Shown here piece after piece: positions 9,576-20,332 of a DNA stretch of 64,000 nt. Each line of letters starts with the position of its first letter. Positions within the stretch are counted from its first letter, which is position 1. The stretch spans positions 248,001 through 312,000 of the forward strand of contig JAACJP010000020.1 of NCBI GenBank assembly GCA_013368375.1, read 5' to 3'. Under the pieces are notes generated by a model. That model ran no database searches and was not told where the DNA came from. It was given only the letters and a program-made list of their open reading frames with translations. A program made the position numbers and the translations under genes. The stretch is from Tricholomella constricta (Eukaryota > Basidiomycota > Agaricomycetes > Agaricales > Lyophyllaceae).

Positions 9576-11595
9576 CGACTCGTCCGACTTCGCAACGGGC
9601 GCAGTCCTGTCGCAAGAGTCGCCGTCCGATGGCAAGTGGCACCCGGTCGCGTTCTACTCGAAGAGCTTGAACGCCGTCGAGCGGAACTACGAGATCCATG
9701 ACAAAGAGATGCTGGCGATCATCCGGTCTCTGGAGGAATGGCGACACTTCGTAGAAGGCGCAAAGCACAAGGTGGAGATCTGGACCGACCACAAGAACCT
9801 CGAGTACTTCCTCACCGCGAAGAAACTCAATCGGCGTCAAGCCCGATGGTCGCTTTACCTCGCTAACTTCGACTTCGCCCTCCACCACCGTCCTGGCCGT
9901 AGCATGGGCAAACCCGACGCGTTATCGCGTCGTCCCGACCATGGCGACGGAAGCGCCGACAACGCCAACATCGTGCTGCTCAAACCAGAATTCTTCGCCG
10001 TTCGTGCAACTGAAGGCCTGGCACTGGTCGGAGAGGAGGATGATGTGCTGAAAGCGATCCGCAAGGGCAATCGCGATGGGGCTCAGGAGGATGCGGTCGC
10101 GAAAGCGGCGCAACTGGTCAAAGCATCCAAGATCGCCGGCCGCTCCCTTCGCTTTGGCGAGTGGGGAGAGGAAGGCGGTCTGCTCACGTTCCGTGGACGG
10201 ATCTATGTCCCGAACGTCCCAGACCTTCGCCGACGCATTGTGGAGCAGCACCACGACTCCAAGGTCGCCGGTCACCCCGGTCGCTGGAAGACGCTCGAAC
10301 TGGTGTCGCGCAACTACTGGTGGCCCCAGATGTCGCGCTTCATCGGTTCGTACACCAGCACCTGTGACATGTGTCTGCGCACGAAACCTCGCCGCCAACT
10401 CCCCGTCGGACAGCTGCAGCCGCTTCCCATCCCCGAAGGCCGATGGAATGTCGTATCGGTCGACTTCATCACCAAACTTCCAGAGTCCAACGGCCACGAC
10501 GCGATCATGAATGTCGTGGATTCAGTTGGAAAGCGCGCGCACTTCATCGCGTCGCACACGACTTGTTCGGCCCTGGGAGCTGCGAACCTCTACCGTCGCC
10601 ACGTCTGGAAGCTGCACGGTCTCCCCGACGCATTCGTCTCCGATCGAGGTCCACAGTTCGTCGCCGAGTTCACGCGCGAACTGTACAGACTCCTGGGTAT
10701 CAAGCTGTCGGCCTCGACGGCGTACCACCCACAGACCGACGGACAGACAGAGCGTGTCAACCAGGAACTGGAACAGTTCTTGCGAGTCTTCTGCAATGAG
10801 CGCCAGAACGATTGGGAGGACCTCCTGCCCGACGCCGAATTCAGTTACAACAACCATGTACATTCGGCGACGCAGCAGACCCCCTTCCTGCTTGACACTG
10901 GTCGGCATCCGCGCATGGGCTTTGAGCCGCGTCGGGGCGCTTCCAAGAACGAGTCAGCAGACGAGTTCGTGGAGCGCATGAAGGAAGCACAGGAGGAAGC
11001 CAAGGCAGCGCTTTCAAAGGCCAAAGACGACATGGAGCGGTATTACAACCAGCGGCACGCCCCAACGCCCGACTACCAGCCTGGCGACAAGGTATACTTG
11101 GACGCGACCGACATTTCTACGACCCGACCGTCTAAGAAGTTGTCGCATCGCTACCTTGGCCCTTTCGTCGTGCAAAGGCGAGTCGGCCCGCTGGCATACC
11201 GCCTCCTGCTGCCTCAGTCCATGAAGCGCATCCACCCAGTCTTCCACGTCGTGAAGCTCATCCCCGCCATTGCTGATCCGATCGAAGGTCGTCGATCCGA
11301 TCCCCCTCCGCCCCCCGACATAATCGACGACGAACCCCATTACGAAGTTGAAAAGATCCTCGATAGCCGAACCTTCCGCAAAAAACTACAGTACAAGGTC
11401 CTGTGGAAGGGCTATGGTTACGAAGAAGCTTCTTGGGAACCTCGCGAAAATGTCGCCGCCCCCGATCTGGTACGCAAATTTCACCGCGACAACCCCGACG
11501 CCCCACGCCACATTCGTGGCATCTTCACTCTATCCCCCGCCATCTTCGCCACCGTCACCCCGCACCGAGTCGTTGCGATTCAAAAGGGGGGGTGA
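9576..11595 (+). CDS. Pol C-terminal half of D1 (RNase H, integrase, chromodomain)
   Basis: Open from the right edge of element A. It starts inside RNase H (DSSDFATGAVLSQE; a TDHKNLEYF motif follows). The integrase HHCC domain is at about 10240-10390 (CDMCLRTKPRR). The DDE residues are in VDFITKLP, SDRGPQF and TERVNQE. The chromodomain (about 11336-11500) contains YEVEKILDSR and VLWKGYGYEEASWEPREN. The RT, protease and Gag part is cut off by element A. The reading continues upstream into the A LTR only by chance. The polypurine run AAAAGGGGGGG lies inside the last codons and the TGA stop directly touches the LTR. Confidence 0.93.
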
Positions 11596-12092
11596 TGTTA
11601 GGGGAACACCTGTTTGGTGATCACGTGACCATCCGATTCCTCGGACGAGCACGTGACCGACCGCTCCCCAGATGATCGCGATCCCGACCCCGACGCTCCG
11701 CCCCAAGCATCGGTGTACATACTTATAACTTCCTGTCGTTACTTCCCCTTCCAGCGCGCGCCCGATCCCGATTCCCGACATCCCGACGTCGGTCACCCGA
11801 CCTCGTGCGCCTGCACCCTGAGCCACGAGGATCGGACAGCGTCGGGAACGTGTACATACACGCGCCGCTGCCCATCCGTTATCATTTACGTACCATACAC
11901 CCCAGAGAGCCGGCCCTCAAGTAGTTACTCGTATATAGTCATCCTCCTGACATGGGGGAATCCTTTACTCTATTCTCATTGGATTCCCCTCTGCCAGGTA
12001 GGTCTACTTACGTTCTCTCTAATCGTACATAATATAACATTGGATTCCCCTCTGCCAGCACGACTAAGCTCTGCGCTGAGGTCGCCCTAACA
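11596..12092 (+). repeat. 3' LTR of D1 (497 bp)
   Basis: Begins TGTTAGGGGAAC and ends GCCCTAACA. Two CACGTG E-box motifs lie 28 bp apart (11622 and 11650). A TATATA box is at 11932. A repeated GGATTCCCCTCTGCCAG segment lies near the 3' end. Element C coding context resumes at 12093. Confidence 0.9.
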
Positions 12093-12129
12093 AGGACAGC
12101 TATCAGCGAACGCGAACCCGACCGAAAGC

Positions 12130-13377
12130 ATGATGTTGGAAATACTACAGTTTAACGACGTCACCGACCATGACCTGAAAATCGAAGATTGCATGATCGT
12201 GTTAGAACGAGAACTCAACACCCTGCGCGCAAGGAAAGAGGTATTCGACGGCGTAGAACTTATTAGCCGCGCACCTCAAAAGCGACCCGTCACGGTCGAA
12301 ACCGTTCAAGACGCCGACCAACCAAGGATCGCACCGATCAACAAGTCAGCGCCCGCATCGCAACCCGTCTCGGATGCAACGAAAGGCCAAGCCAAGGCTC
12401 CCCCGCCACCGTCCAACATACCTCTGATCCCCAGTACCAAGACCGACGCCACAGTCGATGCACGCGACCAGACTCCAGTACACCCTTTCTCTAACATTCC
12501 TGAGAACCGATACGTCCCCCCTACCACGCGAAACTTAGCCGCCACAGAGAAGGCGAAAGCCGACAGTGCGTACCGCACACAGGCGCCCATTACAGATCCA
12601 ACCAAATCAACGACTCTATTCGAACGCGCACTCGACGCCACCATACCGGTCACAGTTCGGGAACTCTGCGGGGTAGCACCAGAGGTTCGCGGAAAGTTTA
12701 GGGAAGCTAATACACCGAAGCGCATCGTCGCCAGCAACCTCGCAACTGTGTACCAAGAAGTCCCCACGTCAGCGTTTATCGAGGAACTCGACGCGCTCCC
12801 CTGTGAGTCCAACAGCAACAACGCGACGCCACCGCCCGGAGCACTAGTCACCGGCGACATCTACGACACGTATTACCAGACCCTACTACCCGGCGAACAC
12901 CCGGATCGATTGATCGTCGCAATGGAATCGCACGCACTCAGATCGATCATGATAATGGTCGACGCAAGGGAACAGATAGAAAGCATCATCGACAGCGGAT
13001 GTCAAATCATCGCAATGTCGGAAGAAGTCTGCCATGGACTGGGAGTTAAATACGACCCGACTATCGTTCTCCAGATGCAATCAGCGAATGGAACAACCGA
13101 CCCGTCGCTCGGTCTAGCAAGAAACGTACCCTGTACGATAGGCGACGTCACGCTCTACCTCCAGATGCACGTCATTCGCAACCCCGCATACGATATACTC
13201 CTTGGCCGTCCGTTCGACGTACTTACTTGTTCTAACGTAAAGACAAGATCCGCCGACGATACGATAATAACCATCACCGACCCAAACACTCGAGAGGTCA
13301 TCGCGATACCGACCTTCGCGCGTGGACAACGTCGCCCCAAGACCGACGTAAATTTTCGTATACTCTCGAGGAAATAA
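12130..13377 (+). CDS. Gag-protease remnant of element C
   Basis: A 415-aa ORF, probably lacking its true N-terminus because D1 cuts the element 37 bp upstream. The first 250 residues are weakly structured and may be the end of Gag. An aspartic protease follows: DSGCQIIAMSEE near residue 288, then a conserved NPAYDILLGRPF block and the ITDPNTREVIAIPT tail typical of this agaricomycete gypsy family (recognised from general family knowledge). No zinc knuckle is seen. The next ORF overlaps it in the -1 frame. Confidence 0.8.
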   Translation: MMLEILQFNDVTDHDLKIEDCMIVLERELNTLRARKEVFDGVELISRAPQKRPVTVETVQDADQPRIAPINKSAPASQPVSDATKGQAKAPPPPSNIPLIPSTKTDATVDARDQTPVHPFSNIPENRYVPPTTRNLAATEKAKADSAYRTQAPITDPTKSTTLFERALDATIPVTVRELCGVAPEVRGKFREANTPKRIVASNLATVYQEVPTSAFIEELDALPCESNSNNATPPPGALVTGDIYDTYYQTLLPGEHPDRLIVAMESHALRSIMIMVDAREQIESIIDSGCQIIAMSEEVCHGLGVKYDPTIVLQMQSANGTTDPSLGLARNVPCTIGDVTLYLQMHVIRNPAYDILLGRPFDVLTCSNVKTRSADDTIITITDPNTREVIAIPTFARGQRRPKTDVNFRILSRK

Positions 13378-13379
13378 GT

Positions 13380-15665
13380 CGAGATCACGGCGATCTTGCA
13401 CTCCTCCTCGAGTACGACCCACTAAGCTATACCCCGACTGTCCTTTCTTTCTGCGAACTACCGACCGAATTTAATAGCGACACCACCTACGACGCGCAAC
13501 TAGCCTCACTCTACGTCGCGGCATCCGAACTAACCACACCAGCAATCGCCGACCAATCCGTTAATACCAGCTCTACCCCTCTTGAACGAACAACCCTCTG
13601 CACTATTTTACCGAACAACGAGCGCCATAGTGGACGCCACACCCAAACTCTGACCAACGCCGCCACCGACACCTTCGTTGTGAAAATCAAAGGCGTACAA
13701 ACCAAAAAGAAGTACAAACCAGTGGCACAGAAAGTACGATCGATCGTAGCAAGTTGTCCCGACCACTTCCGCATCGAGCGCAAAATATTGGGCGACCCTC
13801 TCGCCGACATGCCGACTCTGCTCCCCAACCCGCCACCTTTCCAACCCACCGGCCGCTACACTCTAGAGCGAAAAGAAGACTTAGACCGTGAACACCCAGA
13901 CTTCCTAACGCCCTCCGAACGCGCAATTATGCACGACCTCATGTGTAAGCAGAATCTCGCCTTCGCATGGGACGATTCCGAATGCGGTAGTTTTCGGTCG
14001 GATTTCTTTCCCCCTATCGATATCCCGGTCGTCGCACACACACCCTGGATCGAACGTAATATCCCCATACCGCCTGGCATCTACAACGAAGTTTGCGACA
14101 TTATCAAAACTAAGCTCGCCGCCGGCGTTTACGAACCGTCCAACTCCAGCTACCGATCGCGTTGGTTTTGCACTCTAAAGAAAAATGGCAAGTTCCGCCT
14201 CGTCCACAGCCTCGAACCGCTCAACCGAGTAACCATCCGACACTCGGGTGTCACTCCGATACCAGACCATGTTGCTGAACAATTCGCCGGTCACATTTGT
14301 GGCGCAATGTTGGACCTGTTTGTCGGCTACGACGAACGGCTAATCGCACCATCATCGCGCGACCTTACCACTTTCCAAACACCTTTCGGCGCGTTACGCC
14401 TAGTCACCTTACCTATGGGCTGGACCAACTCTGTCCCAATCTTCCACGACGACGTCACTCACATCCTGCAACCGGAGATCCCGGACTATACACTGCCTTA
14501 TATCGATGACGCTGCTATAAAGGGACCAGCAACTTGGTACCCCGACCCGGACACAGGATTGCCGAAAACACACCCTGACAATGCCGACGTGCGATTCGCG
14601 ATCTGGGAGTTCTTCAACGACGTCAACCGAATCCTCCAGTGCATGAAGTACTGCGGCGGCACCTTCTCCGGCAAGAAGCTGATTTTATGCGCACCACAAT
14701 TTAAAGTCCTCGGACACGTCTGCACGTCCAATGGTTGCATACCCGACGCAGACCGACTTGCTTTGCTGCACAATTGGAAGTCGTGCGCCACCCTGTCGGA
14801 CTTACGCGCGTTCTTAGGAACGGTCGGAGTGCTAAGGATATTCGTCAAAAACTTTGCTCATCGCGCACACCACCTCGTGAAACTAACCCGCAAGGATGCC
14901 GTCTTCGAGTTCGGCCCCGACCAGATCGCAGCGCAGCGTGACATCGTTGAGGCAATCGCAGAAGCGAAACCCCTCGTACCTATCGACTACGCCTCGGACG
15001 ACCCCGTCATCCTGGCCGTCAACACTTCCCACATAGCAGTCGGATTCTACCTCTGTCAAGCCGACCCCGTCGATCGGAAACGACGCAGATACAATCGGTT
15101 CGGTTCCATTACACTGAACGACCGCGAATCACGATTCTCTCAACCAAAACTCGAATTTTATGGCCTATTTCGGGCGCTTGGCGCTTTACGACTGTACGTT
15201 ATAGGCGTCCGCAACCTAGTCGTCGAAGTCGACGCGCGCTACATTAAAGGCATGCTCTCCAACCCCGATATTCAACCATCAGCTTCCATAAACAGGTGGA
15301 TCGTGTCCGTCCTCATGTTCCACTTCGAGCTCGTCCACGTTAAAGGCACGTTCCACGGACCCGACGGATTATCTCGTCGCCCTCGTCAACCCGACGACCC
15401 GACTGACAACTATGACGCAGAAGAAGCCAACTTTGAGGATTGGGTCGATCGGATGCAAGGCCTCATGCACATTATCCAACCACTGCCGCAACCGCCGTCG
15501 CCCTTGCATGTTCGACAGATCTTCGCCATGGCACAGATCTCAAGTAAGGAGGAAATGGTGGCCGTATACACCGACGTGGTGCCACCAGACCCAACGACTC
15601 ACGAACTCGCAACCGACTCCCCACGACAACCCCGAATCCGTACCGACACGATGATACAGGAATAA
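13380..15665 (+). CDS. Pol part 1 of element C (RT and RNase H)
   Basis: This frame is open through the end of the protease ORF, in the -1 frame relative to it, and runs to TAA at 15663. RT contains RSRWFCTLKKNGKFRLVHS, PMGWTNSVPIF and the YIDD active site followed by AAIKG. The RNase H-like part contains NTSHIAVGFYLCQ and ends with FHGPDGLSRRP. No ATG is clear near the start, so a frameshift fusion with protease is likely. The next segment, integrase, is again in the -1 frame, which may be a second programmed shift or a single-base indel. Confidence 0.85.
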   Translation, partial: RDHGDLALLLEYDPLSYTPTVLSFCELPTEFNSDTTYDAQLASLYVAASELTTPAIADQSVNTSSTPLERTTLCTILPNNERHSGRHTQTLTNAATDTFVVKIKGVQTKKKYKPVAQKVRSIVASCPDHFRIERKILGDPLADMPTLLPNPPPFQPTGRYTLERKEDLDREHPDFLTPSERAIMHDLMCKQNLAFAWDDSECGSFRSDFFPPIDIPVVAHTPWIERNIPIPPGIYNEVCDIIKTKLAAGVYEPSNSSYRSRWFCTLKKNGKFRLVHSLEPLNRVTIRHSGVTPIPDHVAEQFAGHICGAMLDLFVGYDERLIAPSSRDLTTFQTPFGALRLVTLPMGWTNSVPIFHDDVTHILQPEIPDYTLPYIDDAAIKGPATWYPDPDTGLPKTHPDNADVRFAIWEFFNDVNRILQCMKYCGGTFSGKKLILCAPQFKVLGHVCTSNGCIPDADRLALLHNWKSCATLSDLRAFLGTVGVLRIFVKNFAHRAHHLVKLTRKDAVFEFGPDQIAAQRDIVEAIAEAKPLVPIDYASDDPVILAVNTSHIAVGFYLCQADPVDRKRRRYNRFGSITLNDRESRFSQPKLEFYGLFRALGALRLYVIGVRNLVVEVDARYIKGMLSNPDIQPSASINRWIVSVLMFHFELVHVKGTFHGPDGLSRRPRQPDDPTDNYDAEEANFEDWVDRMQGLMHIIQPLPQPPSPLHVRQIFAMAQISSKEEMVAVYTDVVPPDPTTHELATDSPRQPRIRTDTMIQE

Positions 15666-15682
15666 CCGACCCAAATGCGAAT

Positions 15683-16638
15683 TTGACCGACATGTCATAC
15701 GACGACGTGCCCAGAACCGACGCCGCTAAAGCCCAAGACCAACGCATAGTTGCTGTCAGACAATGGTTGGCCGACCTCGAACGACCAGAAGGTATGTCCG
15801 ACGATCAGTACGCCACTTTCATTCGATACGCCACCGGGTTCTTCCTAGACGGAACACGACTATGGAGAAGAGACAGGCAAGGAGCACATAAACTGGTCGC
15901 CCGCCCTAGCGTGCGATTAGAGATTCTGCGATCGGTCCACGACAACCTCGGACACAAGCGCTTCTACGCGACACGCGCAACCCTGCTCGAACGCTTTTGG
16001 TGGCCTAACGTTAGGGCCGACGTCGTGTGGTTCGTACAGACATGCCACATATGCCAGATTCAACAAACGACCAAGGTCCTGATTCCCCCGGTCGTTGCGA
16101 CACCTGCGCCACTGTTCGCGAAAATGTACATCGACACTATGCACCTACCGGCATCAAATGGTTTTAAATACATTGTCCAAGGCCGTTGCTCCTTAATCCA
16201 CTTTCCCGAATGGCTGCTCCGAAAGGAAAACAGTCGCACACTCGGTGACTGGATGTACGAAGACATCATCTGCCGGTGGGGCGGACTGCGCGAAATCGTA
16301 ACCAACAACGGTCCAGCCTTCATCAAAGCCGCCGAACACCTCACAAAGAAATACCACATACACAATATTCGAATCTCGGGCTATAACTCTAGAGCCAACG
16401 GGCTCGTCGAGCGATCCCATTTCAACGTACGACAATCCCTTTTCAAAGCTGCCGACGGAAACGAAAGCAAATGGTCGCAATCCGCGTATTCAGTCTTCTG
16501 GGCTGAACGCGTCACGATCCGCAAGCGAATGGGATGCTCTCCCTATTACGCCGCGACAGGAACCCAACCCCTTCTCCCACTCGATATCGTTGAAGCCACG
16601 TACCTACAACCACCGCCCGACTCTATCCTGTCCTCCAC
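15683..16638 (+). pseudogene. Integrase N-part of element C, truncated by element B
   Basis: Contains the HHCC domain (HDNLGHKRFYATR...CHICQ) and most of the DDE core. The first aspartate is in YIDTMHLP and the glutamate is in GLVERSH. The second catalytic aspartate is replaced: the usual TDNG reads TNNG (asparagine codon AAC at 16304-16306). The ORF runs on to 16681 only by reading into the B LTR. It is frame-shifted relative to the RT ORF. With insertion, frameshift and active-site change, this copy is dead. Confidence 0.9.
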
Positions 16639-16859
16639 TGTAACGGGGTTACAAGATTGGGGACCTTGCTGTGCACGCTAGACGTAAGCTTGACAAGTCT
16701 GTCGATTGCTACGTATAGGTGTACAAGGTCTACTAGTTAATTATGTAATGTAAAGGATTAAATAGGCAACACCGGAAGGTGTTGCCAAACAATAGCATAA
16801 TCGTGTCGATAAGATACGATTATATCAGATTAGTCGATAAGATAGTAAGCGCCCTTACA
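16639..16859 (-). repeat. 3' LTR of element B (221 bp)
   Basis: On the minus strand it starts TGTAAGGGCGC and ends CCCCGTTACA. It appears identical base for base to the copy at 27427-27647. A TATTTAAT promoter-like box lies at about 16757-16764. A GGCAACACC...GGTGTTGCC inverted repeat lies in the middle. It directly follows TCCAC, the left target-site copy. Confidence 0.96.
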
Positions 16860-17234
16860 TACCCCCCTTTAAGATCGCTAGTAGCGATCTTCACCAGGGA
16901 GTAATGCAATAAGTAATAATAAATTAAGGCAAGAGGGAGGGTGTAGGTCCCGGCGACCTACACCCAATATTGCCTGCACAGAAATACGTATTACTGGTAC
17001 GTATTCATGACCGAATACATAGTGGAGACAATAGTTCCACTACACGGCCTCCAAGTGCCGCTCGAGGTGGCCTGGGATTGAGGACATCCGGTGTTGCGTA
17101 TATTTGAGTACGCGACCTGCGGTTTGCTCCTCGGGAGTAAGGTGGTCTACACCTGACAATGGCGGTCGTCCCGACGATACCTCCTGCGTGTCGAGGTCGG
17201 TTCGTTGACGGGGGGATTAAGTTGTCTCCCCGAC
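16860..17234 (-). other. Element B 3' noncoding region with polypurine tract and hairpin
   Basis: The polypurine tract (minus-strand AAAGGGGGG, 16862-16870) sits two bases from the LTR. It is preceded by a near-perfect palindrome (16871-16891) with stems AAGATCGCTA and TAGCGATCTT. The other 340 bp hold short inverted repeats but no gene. Confidence 0.75.
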
Positions 17235-20207
17235 CTATGACTCCATCACTGTGTCGGGGTCGGTGGGGTTGGATTCCACCGGACCCTGGCTAGTGGTAAT
17301 CACTGCCAGTGATAGAGGCCCTGTGAGGGCCGACACGGGGTCCACTTGGGTTTCGGTAGCTCCTATTGGAGCTGCCACGACTGTGGAGGGTGTCGCGGGG
17401 GCAGGTGTGAGTGCCGCCGGGTCCGCCATTTCGACGTTGGTAGACGTCGATCCCGATGGAGCGGGAGTGTGCAGGTCCGGAGGGGGAAACTCCCCTCTCC
17501 GAACACGGAGTTCTCGGAAATGTGGGTCTTCACCCACAAACATCCATTCCACGCTGGATAAACAATCCAGCCCCTCGTTCTGAAACTCCAAGCGCATTAA
17601 CGTTTGAATGCGCGTGATGTCGTCGGTAGTGGGATGGTACCACCCGTCCCATTCCGGAATGGCGGGTGGCACGCCCAATTGATCGAGTCGACGAACGCGA
17701 TCGTCGTCAACATTGTGGAACAGGTCCTTATGAGGACCTGCAGTAGAGTAGTTATGGTCTAAATAGTGTAGACCATAAGTATAGCTGTGGTTTATCCAAC
17801 TAATTGGAATACCACTGTTAATAAGGTGTTGTAGGACACCTTGTTCCGTCAACCGCCCTTCGGGAGCGGTAGGTTGGATCCGAGGGATAATAACCTCGGG
17901 TCCGGTAATCGGCGTGAACGGCCGATCAGGGTTGGCCTCGTTATGGGCCGCCACCGCTTCTGCATAGAAGTATGGCCGTGCGGTAATGGTTGCGAAAATT
18001 CGCATAAACCATGCCCGCATACTATGAGTTACTGGCGACAATACGTTCGCCAGTAAGTAGCCCCAGGTCCCGCGACGATGAACGCGGAACCGGTAGTCCA
18101 TTACGATACCTCCATATTGGTTCTTAGAACCAATACGCCCATGGTGAATCATATGTCGACACCAATGTTCGACATCCAATGCATGAGCTGGGCCGGGTTG
18201 GGGGAGACCAGCTCCTCGTGTCGGCTTGTCATGCCGATATTCGAATGCTTTACCCGGCCTTCTAATGACCGGGGCATTCCAAATGGGTGACCGTTCACTG
18301 AACGGTCGTGAGACGCTGCGGAATTCGTCCATGGCTGCACGAGCCATGGCTCGGTCGCGCAAGTGAGGCGCGACCGATAGGGTGATCCGACGGAATTCTC
18401 TGAAGAGCATAAAGGCCTCGGCCCGCTCTTCATCCCTCACCCCATGGCGTCGGTTATTGATCAGCTCATAGAGCTGATCAACTTCACGGGGGTTCATTGG
18501 GAACCCACGTGGTGCGACGGCATACAGCCGTCCATCTGAGGGACGGGAGTTTTGTCCCGTCCCTAGCTCGCTCTCTGAGACGCGAGCTGCTGTGCCTAGC
18601 GCAAAGGCACGATTCTGGGCGGACGACACATATACCGTCCGCGACACCATATCCCAGAAGCGGTTGTCCCGCTCGTGGCGGCCGTTGATAAAGACCACCC
18701 CAAGCTCTTCAGGGATCCGTCCCGGCGCCTCCTTCTCAGCTTTGCGAGCCATATTCTCGCGATGCTGCTTTTGCCCGGCAGCCTTCTTCTTGCTGACGGG
18801 TTTCTCGTCGTCGGAGGACTCGCCGTAGTCCGACTCGTCCATAAATTCGGCGTACGGGTCAGACGCCTTTTGTTTGCCTTTGCCCTTTGGCGGAGGCGAT
18901 GGGGGCTGCACCATCGTAGTGGGTGGTGCAGGCGATGGTGCCGGCAAGGTATACTTGCCAACAGGTTCCTTCTTTTGGGAACCTCTCTCTGGGTTCCGTA
19001 CCCGGCTTTCTCCCGGGGTCGGTAGTGGGAGTAATGCTCCCGCTGTCTGTTGCTGTTGCGGTGCCTGCACCGCGGATGTCGACGATGTCGACGCCCTTCG
19101 TTCGACTTCTCGAGCCGGTAAGGGACGCACTTCGCGCGTCCCTCGGTCCTCGCGACGCTCCTCTCGTTGAGGACCATAATCAAGTGGGCGCTCATCACGC
19201 CACACTTCTTGGTCGGGATGGCGGTCGAACCGCCGATACTCTTGTTCCGGGCGTCGTTCCTGACGCCTGGGTTCATATAAGGTGCGTTCTTCTCGCCGCA
19301 CCTCGGTCTGCTGTCTTTTCATGGGTCGGGACGATGGTCCCTCCCCGCGATCTGGCGACGCCACTGCCGGTCGCTTTTTTGCCAGGCTGAGTTGCTCAGC
19401 CATGGCCGACTCTCTCGCCTTCACGCGTCTCAAGTCCGCGCGAACTCCATCGTACGCATCAAGCAGCTGGGTTACAACCAGCTGCGCCATCCCGTCGTCC
19501 AAGAAATCACAAAACTCGCGGTGAATACCCGCGTCTTCCAATCGGTCCAAGATAGACGAAAGGAGACCATCATCTGCGAATGGTCTCCTCGAACTTGACG
19601 CAGACGACGCTGCGCGATCGTCTGCCGGCCTCCGCGAACTCGACGCAAACGAACCTCTTTGTTCGTCTGCATATGGCGCGGCATATTGCCGCGCCGGTTC
19701 GCTGCGCGCCACTTGCGCCGGTGGAGTAGGTGTTTTTTGACGACTTTGGTCGTCCACCTCCATTTTCTCTGACTCGTTGTACCGCGTATTTTGCGGTACG
19801 ATTGGGGCGGGCATTTGGGGGTACCACGTCGGTGGTGGGTACCCCATGAAGCTCTGCATTGATGGCATATGTTGATATGCCATCGACGGTGGGTAGAACC
19901 CACCCGTCTGTGGTTGTTGCCCCTGCTGGGGCGGTTGGCTCATGTGGCCAACCATAGGGTATAGTTGTTGCCCCTGATGGGGCGGTTGCCCCTGGTGGGG
20001 CAGTTGGCTCATGTGGCCAACCGATGGGTATTGAAATGTTTGGGGCTGCACGCCCATATAGGTTGGGGGCGGGGGCGCGCTTTCCGCGCGTCCCTGCACC
20101 TCCTCCCCTTTTGGACTCGATCCCGAGGCCATATTTTGATAGTCGGTGCGGCTGTCGCCGCCCCGAGTCGCGTCGTTGCTTGAATTTGCTCCTGCGGTTG
20201 GGTACAT
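17235..20207 (-). CDS. Third ORF of element B, conserved, function unknown
   Basis: About 990 aa from the ATG at 20207; a longer frame upstream lacks an ATG. The N-terminal 200 residues are repetitive (Q, P, H, G). A coiled-coil block resembling that of the A ORF lies near residue 232 (FCDFLDDGMAQLVVTQLLDA). The middle is charged and rich in R, E and K, with KKR-type basic runs. The C-terminal half matches the element A ORF block by block: INGRHERDNRFW, RGFPMNPRE, TRGAGLPQP, HHGR, LSPVTHSMRAWFMR, YGLHYLDHNY, NVDDDR and PPAIPEWDGW. No membrane segment or known catalytic motif was found. It lies 125 bp after pol. Confidence 0.85.
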   Translation of the reverse strand: MYPTAGANSSNDATRGGDSRTDYQNMASGSSPKGEEVQGRAESAPPPPTYMGVQPQTFQYPSVGHMSQLPHQGQPPHQGQQLYPMVGHMSQPPQQGQQPQTGGFYPPSMAYQHMPSMQSFMGYPPPTWYPQMPAPIVPQNTRYNESEKMEVDDQSRQKTPTPPAQVARSEPARQYAAPYADEQRGSFASSSRRPADDRAASSASSSRRPFADDGLLSSILDRLEDAGIHREFCDFLDDGMAQLVVTQLLDAYDGVRADLRRVKARESAMAEQLSLAKKRPAVASPDRGEGPSSRPMKRQQTEVRREERTLYEPRRQERRPEQEYRRFDRHPDQEVWRDERPLDYGPQREERREDRGTREVRPLPAREVERRASTSSTSAVQAPQQQQTAGALLPLPTPGESRVRNPERGSQKKEPVGKYTLPAPSPAPPTTMVQPPSPPPKGKGKQKASDPYAEFMDESDYGESSDDEKPVSKKKAAGQKQHRENMARKAEKEAPGRIPEELGVVFINGRHERDNRFWDMVSRTVYVSSAQNRAFALGTAARVSESELGTGQNSRPSDGRLYAVAPRGFPMNPREVDQLYELINNRRHGVRDEERAEAFMLFREFRRITLSVAPHLRDRAMARAAMDEFRSVSRPFSERSPIWNAPVIRRPGKAFEYRHDKPTRGAGLPQPGPAHALDVEHWCRHMIHHGRIGSKNQYGGIVMDYRFRVHRRGTWGYLLANVLSPVTHSMRAWFMRIFATITARPYFYAEAVAAHNEANPDRPFTPITGPEVIIPRIQPTAPEGRLTEQGVLQHLINSGIPISWINHSYTYGLHYLDHNYSTAGPHKDLFHNVDDDRVRRLDQLGVPPAIPEWDGWYHPTTDDITRIQTLMRLEFQNEGLDCLSSVEWMFVGEDPHFRELRVRRGEFPPPDLHTPAPSGSTSTNVEMADPAALTPAPATPSTVVAAPIGATETQVDPVSALTGPLSLAVITTSQGPVESNPTDPDTVMES

Positions 20208-20332
20208 GTTGTGGTTGTTGGTTGAAAATTTGGTTGCACGTCCTAGCGCCAAAACATATTTAACCTTCTGTCATAACTTTTGATGGTTATGTAATTTTTC
20301 TGATCGCCGTGATCACATGACCGCGCCACATT

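Larger units (their letters stand above)
9576..12092 (+). mobile_element. Tf1/sushi-type chromovirus D1, 3' part
   Basis: Right-hand part of a second gypsy family: the pol C-terminal half and a 497-bp LTR. Its left part lies beyond element A, outside the window. It is inserted in element C, whose sequence resumes at 12093. D1 shares pol with D2, D3 and D4, but its LTR is closest to that of D3. Confidence 0.92.
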
